Under the pieces are notes generated by a model. It worked only from the letters and a program-made list of their open reading frames with translations, was not told the origin of the DNA and did not search any database. Positions 1 through 7,961 of a stretch of DNA of 64,000 nt are shown here, one piece after another (the stretch's first letter is position 1; each line of letters begins with the position of its first letter). Source of the DNA: Mediterranea massiliensis (lineage in GTDB: Bacteria; Bacteroidota; Bacteroidia; Bacteroidales; Bacteroidaceae). Location of the stretch: contig NZ_LT635839.1 in NCBI RefSeq assembly GCF_900128475.1, forward strand, positions 342,282 through 406,281. The letters run 5' to 3'. The translations under genes were made by a program, and so were the position numbers.

Positions 1-799
1 TGAATGTATGCAGCTCCTGTCCGGGCCGGTCGCCTCGCATGAAGCGTTCGCCGATGAGCAGGCCACGATAGCCGTGGTTGCGTAGCAGACAGGCGGTTTC
101 AGGGTCATGAATGCCGCTCTCGGCTACGAGCAACGGGCGTTGGGGCAGACTTTCTGTAGCCTTTGTCAAGGCATCGGCCAGGGTAAGGGCATGCGAGGCA
201 TCGGTGTGGAAGGTACCCAGGCTGCGGTTGTTCACTCCCACGAGGTCGGGGGCACAGGCGACGTAACCGAGTTCGTCCGGGCTGTGCAGTTCGAGCAATA
301 CTTCCAGTCCCAAGTGGTGGGCTTCTTCGGCCAGCGCCATGCATTGCGTAAATTCCAGACAGGCCGCGATGAGCAGTACGGCATCGGCCCCTGCGGCTCG
401 GGCTTGCAGCAGCTGATAGGAATCAATGACGAAATCCTTGCGCAGAATGGGTAGACCGGTCAGCGGGCGCGCCACGGTGAGGTCGTCCAGCGTGCCGGCA
501 AAGAAAGCCTCGTCTGTCAGGATGGACAGGACGGAAGCCCCGGCTGCTTCGTACTGGGGTATGACTTCTTCGGGTTTTGCTTCGCGGTTTATCCATCCTT
601 TTGAGGGTGAACGGCGCTTGAATTCGGCAATGATGCCTGTCGTTGAGGCGGCCAGCGCTTGTTTCAGGCTGTGGCGGGCAGACTGCGGGTTGCGTTGGCC
701 GATGATTTCCGTCAGCTTGCCGGCAGGCTGCAGCTGTTTCTGTGTTTCCACTTCCGCCCGTTTGTGTTCGATGATGGTTGTCAGAATGTCTTTTCCCAT
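1..799 (-). CDS. trpC: Indole-3-glycerol phosphate synthase, cut by window edge
   Basis: TrpC closes the indole ring, converting carboxyphenylamino-deoxyribulose phosphate to indole-3-glycerol phosphate in tryptophan synthesis (cytosol). The frame read from 799 leftwards is open to base 1 and begins MGKDILTTIIEHKRAEV. It holds the family blocks IIAEFKRRSPSKG (phosphate and catalytic Lys region), LPILRKDFVID, LVGVNNRSLGTF and LVAESGIHDP, ending in LLIGERFMRGDRPGQ. About 265 codons are visible, so only a few C-terminal residues are missing. The start follows a clear GGAGGAAT ribosome site and lies 18 nt after the trpE stop, so the two are co-transcribed. Confidence 0.95.
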   Translation of the reverse strand, partial: MGKDILTTIIEHKRAEVETQKQLQPAGKLTEIIGQRNPQSARHSLKQALAASTTGIIAEFKRRSPSKGWINREAKPEEVIPQYEAAGASVLSILTDEAFFAGTLDDLTVARPLTGLPILRKDFVIDSYQLLQARAAGADAVLLIAACLEFTQCMALAEEAHHLGLEVLLELHSPDELGYVACAPDLVGVNNRSLGTFHTDASHALTLADALTKATESLPQRPLLVAESGIHDPETACLLRNHGYRGLLIGERFMRGDRPGQELHTF

Positions 800-817
800 G
801 TGTATTCCTCCTCTTAT

Positions 818-2215
818 TTAAAAATCCTGTGCCAGCTCGATGGCGCGGCGCAGGGCGGCCAGCTTGTTGTTCACTTCCTGGAGCTCGTTCTCCACATTGC
901 TCTTGGCTACGATACCTCCGCCTGCCTGGAACCACAGCACACTGTTGCGGCTCACGAAGGTCCGGATGGTAATGGCCTGGTTGAGCGATCCGTCCAGGCC
1001 GATGAAGCCGATGCATCCGCCGTAGGCGCCGCGGTTGTGCGGTTCCAGTTCGCTGATGAGCTGCATGGCCCGCACCTTGGGAGCGCCGCTCAGCGTACCG
1101 GCCGGGAAGGTATCGAGAAAAGTCTTCACGGCTCCGGCTCCCGGTCGCAGGTCGCCGCTGACGCGGCTCACCAGGTGGATGACGTGGCTGTAGAACTGCG
1201 GTTCGCGGAAGAAGTCTACACGCACATCGGTGCAGTTTCGTGCCAGGTCGTTTCGTGCCAGGTCTACCAGCATCACGTGTTCGGCGTTCTCCTTGGGGTC
1301 GTCCAGCAGGCGGCGGGTAGCGGCTTCGTCTTCCTCGCAGTTACCGGTGCGTCGGGTGGTACCGGCTATGGGGTCGATGTAGGCCCGTTCGTCGGCAATG
1401 CGGCAGTGCGTCTCGGGCGAAGAGCCGAAGATGCGGAATCCGCCGAAGTCGAAATAGAAAAGGTAAGGTGAAGGATTGACACTGCGCAGCGCACGGTACA
1501 GGTTGAAGTCATCGCCTTCGAAATGTTGCTCAAAACGGCGTGACAGTACTATCTGGAACACGTCGCCCCGCAGGCAATGGGCAATGCCCTGACGGATGTT
1601 GGCGCGGTGTTCGTCATCGGTCAGGGTCGAAGTAACTTCTCCCGTGGGACGGAAGCCGTAGGTGGGGAAGTTGCGGTTCATCACCGCCTTCTGCACCTGG
1701 TTGAGGTTACTGGTCTCGCCTTCGGCCAGCATCTCGATGAGCATCAGTTCGTGGCGGAAGTCGTTGAATACGATGAGGTAGCGGTAGAGGATGTAGAGTG
1801 CGTCGGGGGCATCATTCCGTTCCTGCCGGCTGTCCTTCACGGCAATGCCTTCGAGGTAGCGGACGGCGTTGAACGACGTATAGCCGTAGAGGCCGCAGTA
1901 GCGGCTTCCTTCGCCTGTGACGTGGAAGCGGGCCAGAAAATGGTCCAGGGCTGCCGCCATCCCTCCTTCGGATTCCAAACTGTTTTGTTGCCGCGAACCG
2001 TCGGGCAGGCGGGTCACTACTGTTCCATGACCGATGCTGATGGAAGCGATGGGACACAGGCCGATGAAAGAGCGGCCGTTTTCACCCCCGTGGTAGTCAG
2101 AGCTTTCCATGAGGGCGCTTTGTGGGAAAAGGTCACGCAGTTTCAGGTACGTGCTCACTGGAGTGTGGATGTCGCCCGGCAGGGTGCGCAGTTGGGTAGT
2201 ATAATGGTAAGTCAT
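818..2215 (-). CDS. trpE: Anthranilate synthase component I
   Basis: TrpE (465 aa) is the chorismate-binding subunit that makes anthranilate, the first committed step to tryptophan; it normally uses ammonia supplied by the TrpG glutamine amidotransferase. Chorismate-enzyme motifs are present: IDPIAGTTRRTG near residue 280, DLARNDLAR, the FPAGTLSGAPK block and the C-terminal GGGIVAKSNVENELQE. There is no fused amidotransferase domain. Its ATG overlaps the trpB stop by 4 nt (ATGA), implying translational coupling. Directly downstream is trpC; trpG and trpD are not between them. PabB is the alternative identity, but the trp operon context argues for TrpE. Confidence 0.95.
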   Translation of the reverse strand: MTYHYTTQLRTLPGDIHTPVSTYLKLRDLFPQSALMESSDYHGGENGRSFIGLCPIASISIGHGTVVTRLPDGSRQQNSLESEGGMAAALDHFLARFHVTGEGSRYCGLYGYTSFNAVRYLEGIAVKDSRQERNDAPDALYILYRYLIVFNDFRHELMLIEMLAEGETSNLNQVQKAVMNRNFPTYGFRPTGEVTSTLTDDEHRANIRQGIAHCLRGDVFQIVLSRRFEQHFEGDDFNLYRALRSVNPSPYLFYFDFGGFRIFGSSPETHCRIADERAYIDPIAGTTRRTGNCEEDEAATRRLLDDPKENAEHVMLVDLARNDLARNCTDVRVDFFREPQFYSHVIHLVSRVSGDLRPGAGAVKTFLDTFPAGTLSGAPKVRAMQLISELEPHNRGAYGGCIGFIGLDGSLNQAITIRTFVSRNSVLWFQAGGGIVAKSNVENELQEVNNKLAALRRAIELAQDF

Positions 2216-3402
2216 AAGTTAAATTCAGTTTGATGTTTCAGATAAGTGTCCATGTCTTTGTCTCCGCGGCCCGATACAGTGATGACTACTACATCGTCGG
2301 GACGTGCTTGTAGGTGAGGAAGCACAGCCAGTGCGTGGGCGCTTTCCAGTGCGGGGATGATGCCCTCCAGACGGGTCAGTTCGTAGGCGGCGCGCAAGGC
2401 TTCGTCGTCGTTGATGGCCAGGACTTCGGCCCGTTTGGTGGCAGCCAGATGGGCGTGCAGGGGGCCGATGCCCGGATAGTCCAGTCCGGCGGAGATGGAG
2501 TAAGGCTCCGTTACCTGTCCGTCTTCATTCTGAATGACATAGGTGCGTGCGCCGTGCAGGATACCCATGCGTCCCAGGGCCAGGGTGGCTGCTGTCTTGC
2601 CCGAGTCTACTCCCAGACCGCCGGCTTCGGCCAGCACGATGTGTACCCGGAGGTCGTCCACAAAGCGAAGCAGGGTACCGGCGGCGTTACTGCCTCCGCC
2701 CACGCAGGCTATCAGATAGTCGGGGTATTCGCGTCCTTCGAATTCGGGGAGCTGGCGGGCAATCTCTTCCCCGATGACCGACTGCAGATGGGCCACCAGT
2801 TGCGGATAGGGGTGCGGGCCCACGGTAGAACCTATCAGGTAGTAGGTGTCGTCCGGGTGGCAGCACCAGTAGCGGATGGCTTCGTTGGTGGCATCCTTCA
2901 GGGTGGCGTTGCCCGAGGTGACGGGTACAACCTCTGCTCCCAGCATCTTCATCTTTTCCACGTTGACGTGCTGGCGTTCGATGTCGGTCTTTCCCATGAA
3001 GACCAGGCACTCCATGCCGGCCAGGGCACAGACGGTGGCGGCGGCTACACCGTGCTGTCCGGCACCGGTCTCGGCAATGATGCGGCTTTTACCCATGCGG
3101 CGGGCCAGCAGCATCTGCCCCACGGCGTTGTTGATCTTGTGGGCACCGGTGTGGTTCAGGTCTTCGCGCTTGAGGTAGACCTTGCAACCATATTTCTCGG
3201 ACAGGCGTTTGGCGTGATAGAGGGGGGAAGGACGTCCAACGTAGTGTTTCAGCAGGTCTTCGAATTCGCGTTTGAAATCATCGCTGGGCAGGATGGTGCG
3301 GCAGGCTTCCTGCAGCTGGCTGACGCAGCGGTGCAGTATCTCGGGGATGTAAGCTCCGCCGAACTCACCGTAGTAGCCGTTTGAATCGATTGAGTAGTTC
3401 AT
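2212..3402 (-). CDS. trpB: Tryptophan synthase beta chain
   Basis: TrpB (396 aa from this start) condenses indole with serine using pyridoxal phosphate. The PLP lysine lies in LNHTGAHKINN, the phosphate loop in CVGGGSNAAG, and AETGAGQHGVAAATVCAL is the classic family block. I chose the ATG at 3402 (MNYSIDSNGYYGEFGGAYIPE) because family members begin near here; an in-frame start at 3468 would extend into the attenuator hairpin. It is the first structural gene of the operon, so the leader peptide and hairpin upstream should control it. Confidence 0.97.
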   Translation of the reverse strand: MNYSIDSNGYYGEFGGAYIPEILHRCVSQLQEACRTILPSDDFKREFEDLLKHYVGRPSPLYHAKRLSEKYGCKVYLKREDLNHTGAHKINNAVGQMLLARRMGKSRIIAETGAGQHGVAAATVCALAGMECLVFMGKTDIERQHVNVEKMKMLGAEVVPVTSGNATLKDATNEAIRYWCCHPDDTYYLIGSTVGPHPYPQLVAHLQSVIGEEIARQLPEFEGREYPDYLIACVGGGSNAAGTLLRFVDDLRVHIVLAEAGGLGVDSGKTAATLALGRMGILHGARTYVIQNEDGQVTEPYSISAGLDYPGIGPLHAHLAATKRAEVLAINDDEALRAAYELTRLEGIIPALESAHALAVLPHLQARPDDVVVITVSGRGDKDMDTYLKHQTEFNL

Positions 3403-3444
3403 TGTTGCAATGTATTTTGAGGTTATTGTTTCTGGGGTTGTGAT

Positions 3445-3488
3445 AAAAAGAAAAGAGCTCCGTCGCAAGTTGCGGCGAAGCTCTTTTC
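3445..3488 (-). terminator. trp operon attenuator hairpin
   Basis: Arms at 3450-3468 and 3470-3488 form a long GC-rich stem. Read on the minus strand, the stem is followed by five T residues (3449-3445). It sits between the leader peptide stop (3544) and trpB (3402), the position expected of an intrinsic terminator that ends transcription when tryptophan is plentiful. It is nearly symmetric, so it could also stop plus-strand transcripts, but no plus-strand gene lies upstream. Confidence 0.85.
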
Positions 3489-3543
3489 TTTTTCTTGTCC
3501 TTCCGTCTGTCCTTGTCCCGTCTGGAACCTGGAAGCGGTGGTA

Positions 3544-3636
3544 TCAATGACTGCAAATACGAGTGTTGCCCCCTTTACGACTGTATGTAAGTTGTAACGG
3601 TTGCCACCACCAATATTTATGCAGGTTGATAATCAT
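3544..3636 (-). CDS. trpL: trp leader peptide with three consecutive Trp codons
   Basis: A 30-codon frame starts with ATG at 3636 (MIINLHKYWWWQP...) and stops with TGA at 3546-3544. Codons 9-11 are TGG TGG TGG. It lies about 30 nt after a Bacteroides-type promoter and about 55 nt before a terminator-like hairpin, the standard arrangement for ribosome-mediated attenuation: ribosomes stalling at the Trp codons under starvation would favour read-through into trpBEC. The Trp run and placement are seen directly; the mechanism is inferred from known trp attenuators. Confidence 0.85.
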   Translation of the reverse strand: MIINLHKYWWWQPLQLTYSRKGGNTRICSH

Positions 3637-3666
3637 CTTTTGTTACGTTTTATTGTTTAACGAGGG

Positions 3667-3696
3667 CAAATGTATGCATTTTATTTGGAAATACAA
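3667..3696 (-). promoter_or_regulatory. Bacteroides-type promoter of the trp operon
   Basis: Minus-strand -7 element TACATTTG (3674-3667) and -33 TTG (3696-3694) with a 19-nt spacer match the Bacteroides sigma-ABfr consensus. The predicted transcript would start near 3660, about 25 nt before the leader peptide. Confidence 0.75.
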
Positions 3697-3725
3697 GCGT
3701 TTGCTTGAAAAAGTTATAAAAATAT

Positions 3726-3770
3726 AGGCCAAAGCTACAGATAGTGTTTGTCTGCCTGTAGCTTCGGCCT
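3726..3770 (-). terminator. Intrinsic terminator after the CoA-transferase gene
   Basis: Fifteen-base arms at 3756-3770 and 3726-3740 pair with one G-T wobble around a 15-nt loop, followed on the minus strand by an A/T-rich tail. It begins just past the stop codon at 3779 and separates that gene from the trp promoter. Confidence 0.8.
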
Positions 3771-3778
3771 GTTACTCA

Positions 3779-5275
3779 TTACTTATATTGTGCCCAGTCC
3801 ACGTTGCGCATGTCGCCGCTCTTGGCCAGTTCGGCGTGCAGGCCCAGTGCGGCACGGATGGCGTGCGGAGTCTGCGACTTGCCGTCGGTCAGCTTCAGGT
3901 AATCCCACAGGATGTTCTTGTAGTCGGGGTGAACGCAGTTCTCGATGATGAGCTGTGCACGTTCCTTCGGGCTCTTGCCACGCAGGTCGGCCACACCCTG
4001 TTCGGTGACGATGATGTTGACGTCGTGTTCGCTGTGGTCGACGTGCGATACCATCGGCACGATGGCGCTGATTTTGCCTTCCTTCGTAACGGACGGACAG
4101 GTGAAAATCGAGATATAGGCGTTGCGGGTAAAGTCGCCGCTGCCGCCGATGCCGTTCATCATCTTGGTACCGCCGATGTGGGTGGAGTTGACGTTGCCGT
4201 AGATGTCGGCCTCGATGGCGGTGTTGATGGAGATGACACCCAGGCGGCGGATCACCTCGGGGCTGTTGGAGATTTCCGACGGGCGGAGTACCAGCTTGTC
4301 GCGGAAGAAGTCCATGTCATCGTATACGCCCTGCAGGCAGTCGTTGGTCACGGTGAGCGAACAGCCGGAAGCGAACTTCACGCGGCCGTCGCGGATGAGG
4401 CCGATGACAGAGTTCTGAATCACTTCCGTGTAGACATCGAAAGCGGGGATGGTGGTGTCGCGTCCCAGGGCGCCCAGTACGGCGTTGGCGATGTTGCCCA
4501 CACCGCTCTGCAGGGGCAGGAAGCTCTGCGGGATGATGCCGCGCTTCATGTCGTGTACCAGGAAGTCGGCCACGTTCTGTCCGATCTTGTCGGTCACGGG
4601 GTCGGCAGCCGAGAACGAGCGGGCTTCATCGGGCCAGTTGGTCTCTACCACGCCTACAATCTTCTTCGGGTCTACCTGGATGTAGGGCAGGCCGATGCGG
4701 TCGTTGGGCTTGGTGATGGGAATCTCGCGACGGTAAGGCGGGTCGAGGGGTTCGTACACGTCGTGCAGACCCATGGCAGCCTTGCTGTGGGCGGCGTTCA
4801 GTTCGACGATGATTTTGTCGGCCAGGCGGCAGATGGTGGGCGAGATACCGCCGGCAGCCGTCAGGTAGATTTTACCGTCCTCGGTCAGTTCGCAGGCTTC
4901 GATAATGGCTACGTCCACTTTGCCCATGAATCCGTAGCGCAGTTCCTGTGCCATCTGTGAGAGGTGGATGTCGTTGTAGGCGATTTCGCCGTTGTTGACG
5001 GCCGTACGGAAGTCTTTGTTGGTGGTATAGGGAGCACGGTAGCGGATGGCTTTCACGCGCGAGAGGATGCCGTCGCAGGCGTCGCCGGTCGATGCGCCGG
5101 TGAAGATTCCTACCTGGAAGGGGTTTCCTTTAGCATGCTCGGCTTCGGCAATGCCGGCCAGGGCGTGTGTGACTGCCTTTGCAGTTCCTGCGGGAGTAAA
5201 TCCGCTCAAACCAATGTTGTAGCCATGTTTGATCAGGCTTGCAGCTTCTTCTGCTGAGATGTAATTGAATGCCAT
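3779..5275 (-). CDS. Acetyl-CoA hydrolase/transferase family (succinate CoA-transferase type)
   Basis: This 498-aa protein belongs to the Ach1/AarC class, which moves CoA between acyl-CoAs and carboxylates. In Bacteroidales such enzymes are thought to link succinate/propionate and acetate metabolism. Visible blocks include GLSGFTPAG near residue 20, IEADIYGNVNSTH with the Glu expected to form the glutamyl-CoA intermediate, GGSGDFTRNA, and the C-terminal IVTEQGVADLRGKSPKERA. Length is normal. A small membrane-anchored protein lies 34 nt upstream on the same strand. The exact acyl partner cannot be told from sequence. Confidence 0.9.
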   Translation of the reverse strand: MAFNYISAEEAASLIKHGYNIGLSGFTPAGTAKAVTHALAGIAEAEHAKGNPFQVGIFTGASTGDACDGILSRVKAIRYRAPYTTNKDFRTAVNNGEIAYNDIHLSQMAQELRYGFMGKVDVAIIEACELTEDGKIYLTAAGGISPTICRLADKIIVELNAAHSKAAMGLHDVYEPLDPPYRREIPITKPNDRIGLPYIQVDPKKIVGVVETNWPDEARSFSAADPVTDKIGQNVADFLVHDMKRGIIPQSFLPLQSGVGNIANAVLGALGRDTTIPAFDVYTEVIQNSVIGLIRDGRVKFASGCSLTVTNDCLQGVYDDMDFFRDKLVLRPSEISNSPEVIRRLGVISINTAIEADIYGNVNSTHIGGTKMMNGIGGSGDFTRNAYISIFTCPSVTKEGKISAIVPMVSHVDHSEHDVNIIVTEQGVADLRGKSPKERAQLIIENCVHPDYKNILWDYLKLTDGKSQTPHAIRAALGLHAELAKSGDMRNVDWAQYK

Positions 5276-5309
5276 AATTCTTTATCGTTACTATCTTTAA
5301 AATGTTGTT

Positions 5310-5726
5310 TTAGTATTTCCTTTTCAATATTTCTGCCCAGATGATGCCCCGGCGTACTTCTTCGGCCGACCGGATGTCGATATCGGCGGCGGTGTTTTCA
5401 GGTTCGGTCGGGTGTTCCGTCTGTTTGCGCCCGTCGGGGTGTGTGCTTCGGTGAAGGTCGTTGTCTGCACGGCCTTTCGGGATGAAGGGCTGGGGCGCCT
5501 GTTTGCGTTTGTTGCCTTTGGATTGTGTCGGTTTGGGTTGTGGAGCAGGGGGAGGGATGGGGATTCCTTCCCAGTTTTCTGGAAGCGGACGGGTTTCGTG
5601 GGGAAAGGGCATGTCGTTTTCGTCCGTGGAAGGAGAGGCCGCATGCCGGGCTTCCTTCCTGGCTTGTCTGACGAAACCGATGATGATGATGCCTGCCACC
5701 AGCAGAAACTTTAAGATGTCTTCCAT
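5310..5726 (-). CDS. Small membrane-anchored hypothetical protein
   Basis: The 138-aa product starts MEDILKFLLVAGIIIIGFV, a single N-terminal membrane helix (about residues 4-20), followed by a charged, Pro-rich, low-complexity cytosolic tail (EGIPIPPPAPQPKPTQ). I recognise no enzymatic domain. The ATG at 5726 is preferred over an upstream ATG at 5795 because it directly precedes the helix and lies downstream of the promoter. It probably shares a transcript with the CoA-transferase gene 34 nt downstream, but a functional link is only inferred. Confidence 0.7.
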   Translation of the reverse strand: MEDILKFLLVAGIIIIGFVRQARKEARHAASPSTDENDMPFPHETRPLPENWEGIPIPPPAPQPKPTQSKGNKRKQAPQPFIPKGRADNDLHRSTHPDGRKQTEHPTEPENTAADIDIRSAEEVRRGIIWAEILKRKY

Positions 5727-5751
5727 ACTCAGGTTGTGTTTATTCCACCGC

Positions 5752-5783
5752 CAAAGGTAACCAAATAATCTGATTGTAGCCAA
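5752..5783 (-). promoter_or_regulatory. Bacteroides-type promoter
   Basis: Minus-strand -7 element TACCTTTG (5759-5752) with TTG at 5783-5781 and a 21-nt spacer; it would drive the small membrane protein and the CoA-transferase gene. Confidence 0.55.
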
Positions 5784-5802
5784 TAAAAACGGCAATAAAA
5801 AA

Positions 5803-5829
5803 GGGCAGCTTCACAGCTCCCCTTATTTT
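5803..5829. terminator. Terminator-like hairpin with T-runs on both strands
   Basis: GGGCAGCT and AGCTCCC arms (5803-5810 and 5815-5821) are flanked by a T-run on the plus strand and an A-run before it, so it could terminate either strand. No gene ends here on the plus strand. On the minus strand it could end an unannotated small RNA from the 5.83-6.2 kb gap. Confidence 0.45.
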
Positions 5830-6200
5830 TTTAACCTAAACCTTAACTATGAAAAAATCTAATGTTTTTTTTCAAGTACAAAAATGTAAATTTTGTCGAA
5901 TACATCCAAATGCATTTTCATTATTGTTCATTCGTTTAATGATAATTAACTTTTTAAGGAGGAATAGTGGGGTAAATCGGCTTGTGTGGGCACACGGACA
6001 GGTGGTTTGGAGCAGTTTCAGATTTTTCTCCAATGGGGAAAAAGTTATTTTGCAGTTGGGGAGAATGATTCGGGCAACTGGGGAGCCGGAGGCTTCGTCA
6101 GGAAAGTTGCCGTCGGGGAGGTCGTCGGGCGCGGGTTGGTGTCGGATGTCTTGAGGGATGGCAGGGAAGGGGTAAAGCGCTGAAAACTATGTCTCCATTT
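5830..6200. other. Gene-free stretch before miaB
   Basis: About 370 bases without a convincing gene. A plus-strand frame starting near 5849 (MKKSNVFFQ...) lacks any recognisable domain and its codon use looks random. The first 100 bases are very AT-rich, the rest GC-rich. I see no tRNA or repeat array here. Confidence 0.4.
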
Positions 6201-6230
6201 TTGTACTTCCCCCGGTTTGCACTATCTTTG
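6201..6230 (+). promoter_or_regulatory. Bacteroides-type promoter of miaB
   Basis: TTG at 6201-6203, a 19-nt spacer and TATCTTTG at 6223-6230, ending 31 nt before the miaB ATG. Confidence 0.75.
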
Positions 6231-6261
6231 CCGCTTGAATTAACGATTATACCTATATTAT

Positions 6262-7632
6262 ATGGAAAAGAAGATGGGAGCAGACTTTAAATCTGCAACT
6301 ACCGACAGCGAAAAGAAACTGTTTATCGAGACGTACGGCTGCCAGATGAACGTGGCCGACAGTGAAGTGATTGCCTCTGTGATGCAGATGGCAGGGTATG
6401 GTATGGCCGAGACGCTGGACGAGGCCGACGCGGTGTTCATGAACACCTGCTCCATCCGCGACAACGCCGAGCAGAAGATACTGAACCGCCTGGAGTTCTT
6501 CCATTCGCTCAAGAAGAAGCGGCCGCACCTCATTGTGGGCGTCCTGGGCTGCATGGCCGAGCGCGTGAAGGACGACCTCATCGCCCACCATCACGTGGAT
6601 CTCGTGGTAGGCCCCGACGCCTACCTGACGTTGCCCGAGCTGATTGCCTCCGTCGAGGCGGGCGAGAAGGCCATCAACGTGGAGCTTTCGACCACGGAAA
6701 CTTATCGCGACGTCATCCCCTCGCGCATCTGCGGCAACCATATCTCGGGCTTCGTGTCCATCATGCGCGGGTGCAACAATTTCTGCACCTACTGCATCGT
6801 GCCCTACACCCGCGGACGCGAGCGCAGCCGCGACGTGGAGAGTATCCTGCGCGAGGTGGCCGACCTGCAGCAGAAAGGCTACAAGGAAGTGACCCTGCTG
6901 GGGCAGAACGTCAACTCCTACCGCTTCGAGCGGCCCGACGGCGAAGTCGTCACCTTCCCCATGCTGCTGCGCACTGTGGCCCAGGCGGCTCCTTCGATGC
7001 GCATCCGCTTCACCACCTCGCACCCCAAGGACATGAGCGACGAGACGCTGCACGTCATCGCCGAAGAGCCCAACGTGTGCCGCCACATCCACCTGCCCGT
7101 GCAGAGCGGCAGCAGCCGCATCCTGAAGCTGATGAACCGCAAGTACGACCGCGAGTGGTACCTGGAGCGTGTGGCCGCCATCCGCCGCATCATCCCCGAC
7201 TGTGGTCTCTCGACCGACATCTTCAGCGGCTTCCACAGCGAGACGGAGGAAGACCACCGGATGTCGCTTTCGCTGATGGAGGAATGCGCCTACGACTCCG
7301 CCTTCATGTTCAAGTACTCCGAGCGTCCCGGCACCTATGCCTCCAAGCACCTGCCCGATGATATCCCCGAAGAGGTGAAAATCCGTCGTCTGAACGAAAT
7401 CATCGCCCTGCAGAACCGCCTGTCGGCCGAAGCCAACGCGCGTTGCGTGGGTAAGACCTACGAGGTGCTGGTCGAGGGCGTGTCGAAGCGCAGCCGCGAC
7501 CAGCTTTTCGGCCGTACGGAGCAGAACCGCGTCGTGGTGTTCGACCGCGGCACGCACCGTGTGGGCGACCTGGTGACGGTACGCATCACAGGCTCCAGTT
7601 CGGCCACGCTGCTGGGCGAAGAGATCGCTTGA
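6262..7632 (+). CDS. miaB: tRNA-2-methylthio-N6-dimethylallyladenosine synthase
   Basis: MiaB is a radical-SAM methylthiotransferase that adds a methylthio group to i6A37 of tRNAs reading UNN codons. The 456-aa product has the N-terminal UPF0004 domain with three cluster-binding Cys (YGCQMN, NTCSIR, LGCMAE), the radical-SAM CxxxCxxC motif in RGCNNFCTYCIVPYTRGRE near residues 170-180, and a C-terminal TRAM domain. Length and motif order are typical. It is read alone, behind its own promoter, and is followed by a repeat array rather than a clear terminator. Confidence 0.97.
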   Translation: MEKKMGADFKSATTDSEKKLFIETYGCQMNVADSEVIASVMQMAGYGMAETLDEADAVFMNTCSIRDNAEQKILNRLEFFHSLKKKRPHLIVGVLGCMAERVKDDLIAHHHVDLVVGPDAYLTLPELIASVEAGEKAINVELSTTETYRDVIPSRICGNHISGFVSIMRGCNNFCTYCIVPYTRGRERSRDVESILREVADLQQKGYKEVTLLGQNVNSYRFERPDGEVVTFPMLLRTVAQAAPSMRIRFTTSHPKDMSDETLHVIAEEPNVCRHIHLPVQSGSSRILKLMNRKYDREWYLERVAAIRRIIPDCGLSTDIFSGFHSETEEDHRMSLSLMEECAYDSAFMFKYSERPGTYASKHLPDDIPEEVKIRRLNEIIALQNRLSAEANARCVGKTYEVLVEGVSKRSRDQLFGRTEQNRVVVFDRGTHRVGDLVTVRITGSSSATLLGEEIA

Positions 7633-7691
7633 TGAACAATATTTACAAACCATAAGGCTTTCGGATAATTGCTCCGAAGCCGCCTGAAAAA

Positions 7692-7779
7692 AGGTTTCAA
7701 CCCCAGAGGGCTTATGTTTCAAACATGCAGGGTCTATGTTTCAAACATAAGCCCTCTATGTTTGAAACATCGGAATCCC
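7692..7779. repeat. 22-bp-period repeat array, four units
   Basis: Four contiguous 22-bp units begin at 7692, 7714, 7736 and 7758. The last three open with ATGTTTCAAACAT or its one-base variant ATGTTTGAAACAT, itself near-palindromic, followed by about nine variable bases. Units 1-2 also pair with unit 3 to form a 22-bp inverted repeat. It lies between miaB and the aquaporin gene. Confidence 0.85.
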
Positions 7780-7961
7780 TTCTCTGGAAAGCGCTTCCGG
7801 ACTTGCTTCTTCCCTGTTTTCCTCCATTGGTTATAATTCGTTACAACGGGAGAAAACTGAAATGTTAAAGTGCGTTTCCTCCGTACTTTAGTAGAAGGAA
7901 AATGCTTATATTTAAGAAATTTATCATCGAAAAACATGTCTAACCCTTAAAATCGAAGCGT

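Noticed and set aside
3403..3660. T-box riboswitch upstream of the trp operon
   Set aside because: A leader peptide with three Trp codons plus terminator explains the region, and no T-box consensus sequence is visible.
5849..6154. 101-codon plus-strand frame before miaB
   Set aside because: No domain, unusual composition, and it ends before the miaB promoter; it looks like chance in a gene-free gap.
7653..7682. Terminator after miaB (GGCTTTCGGA / CTCCGAAGCC hairpin)
   Set aside because: The stem is real but is followed by an A-run rather than T residues, so intrinsic termination on the plus strand is not supported.
6253..7722. 489-codon frame antisense to miaB
   Set aside because: Low-complexity His/Val/Ala-rich product without motifs; miaB on the other strand is certain.
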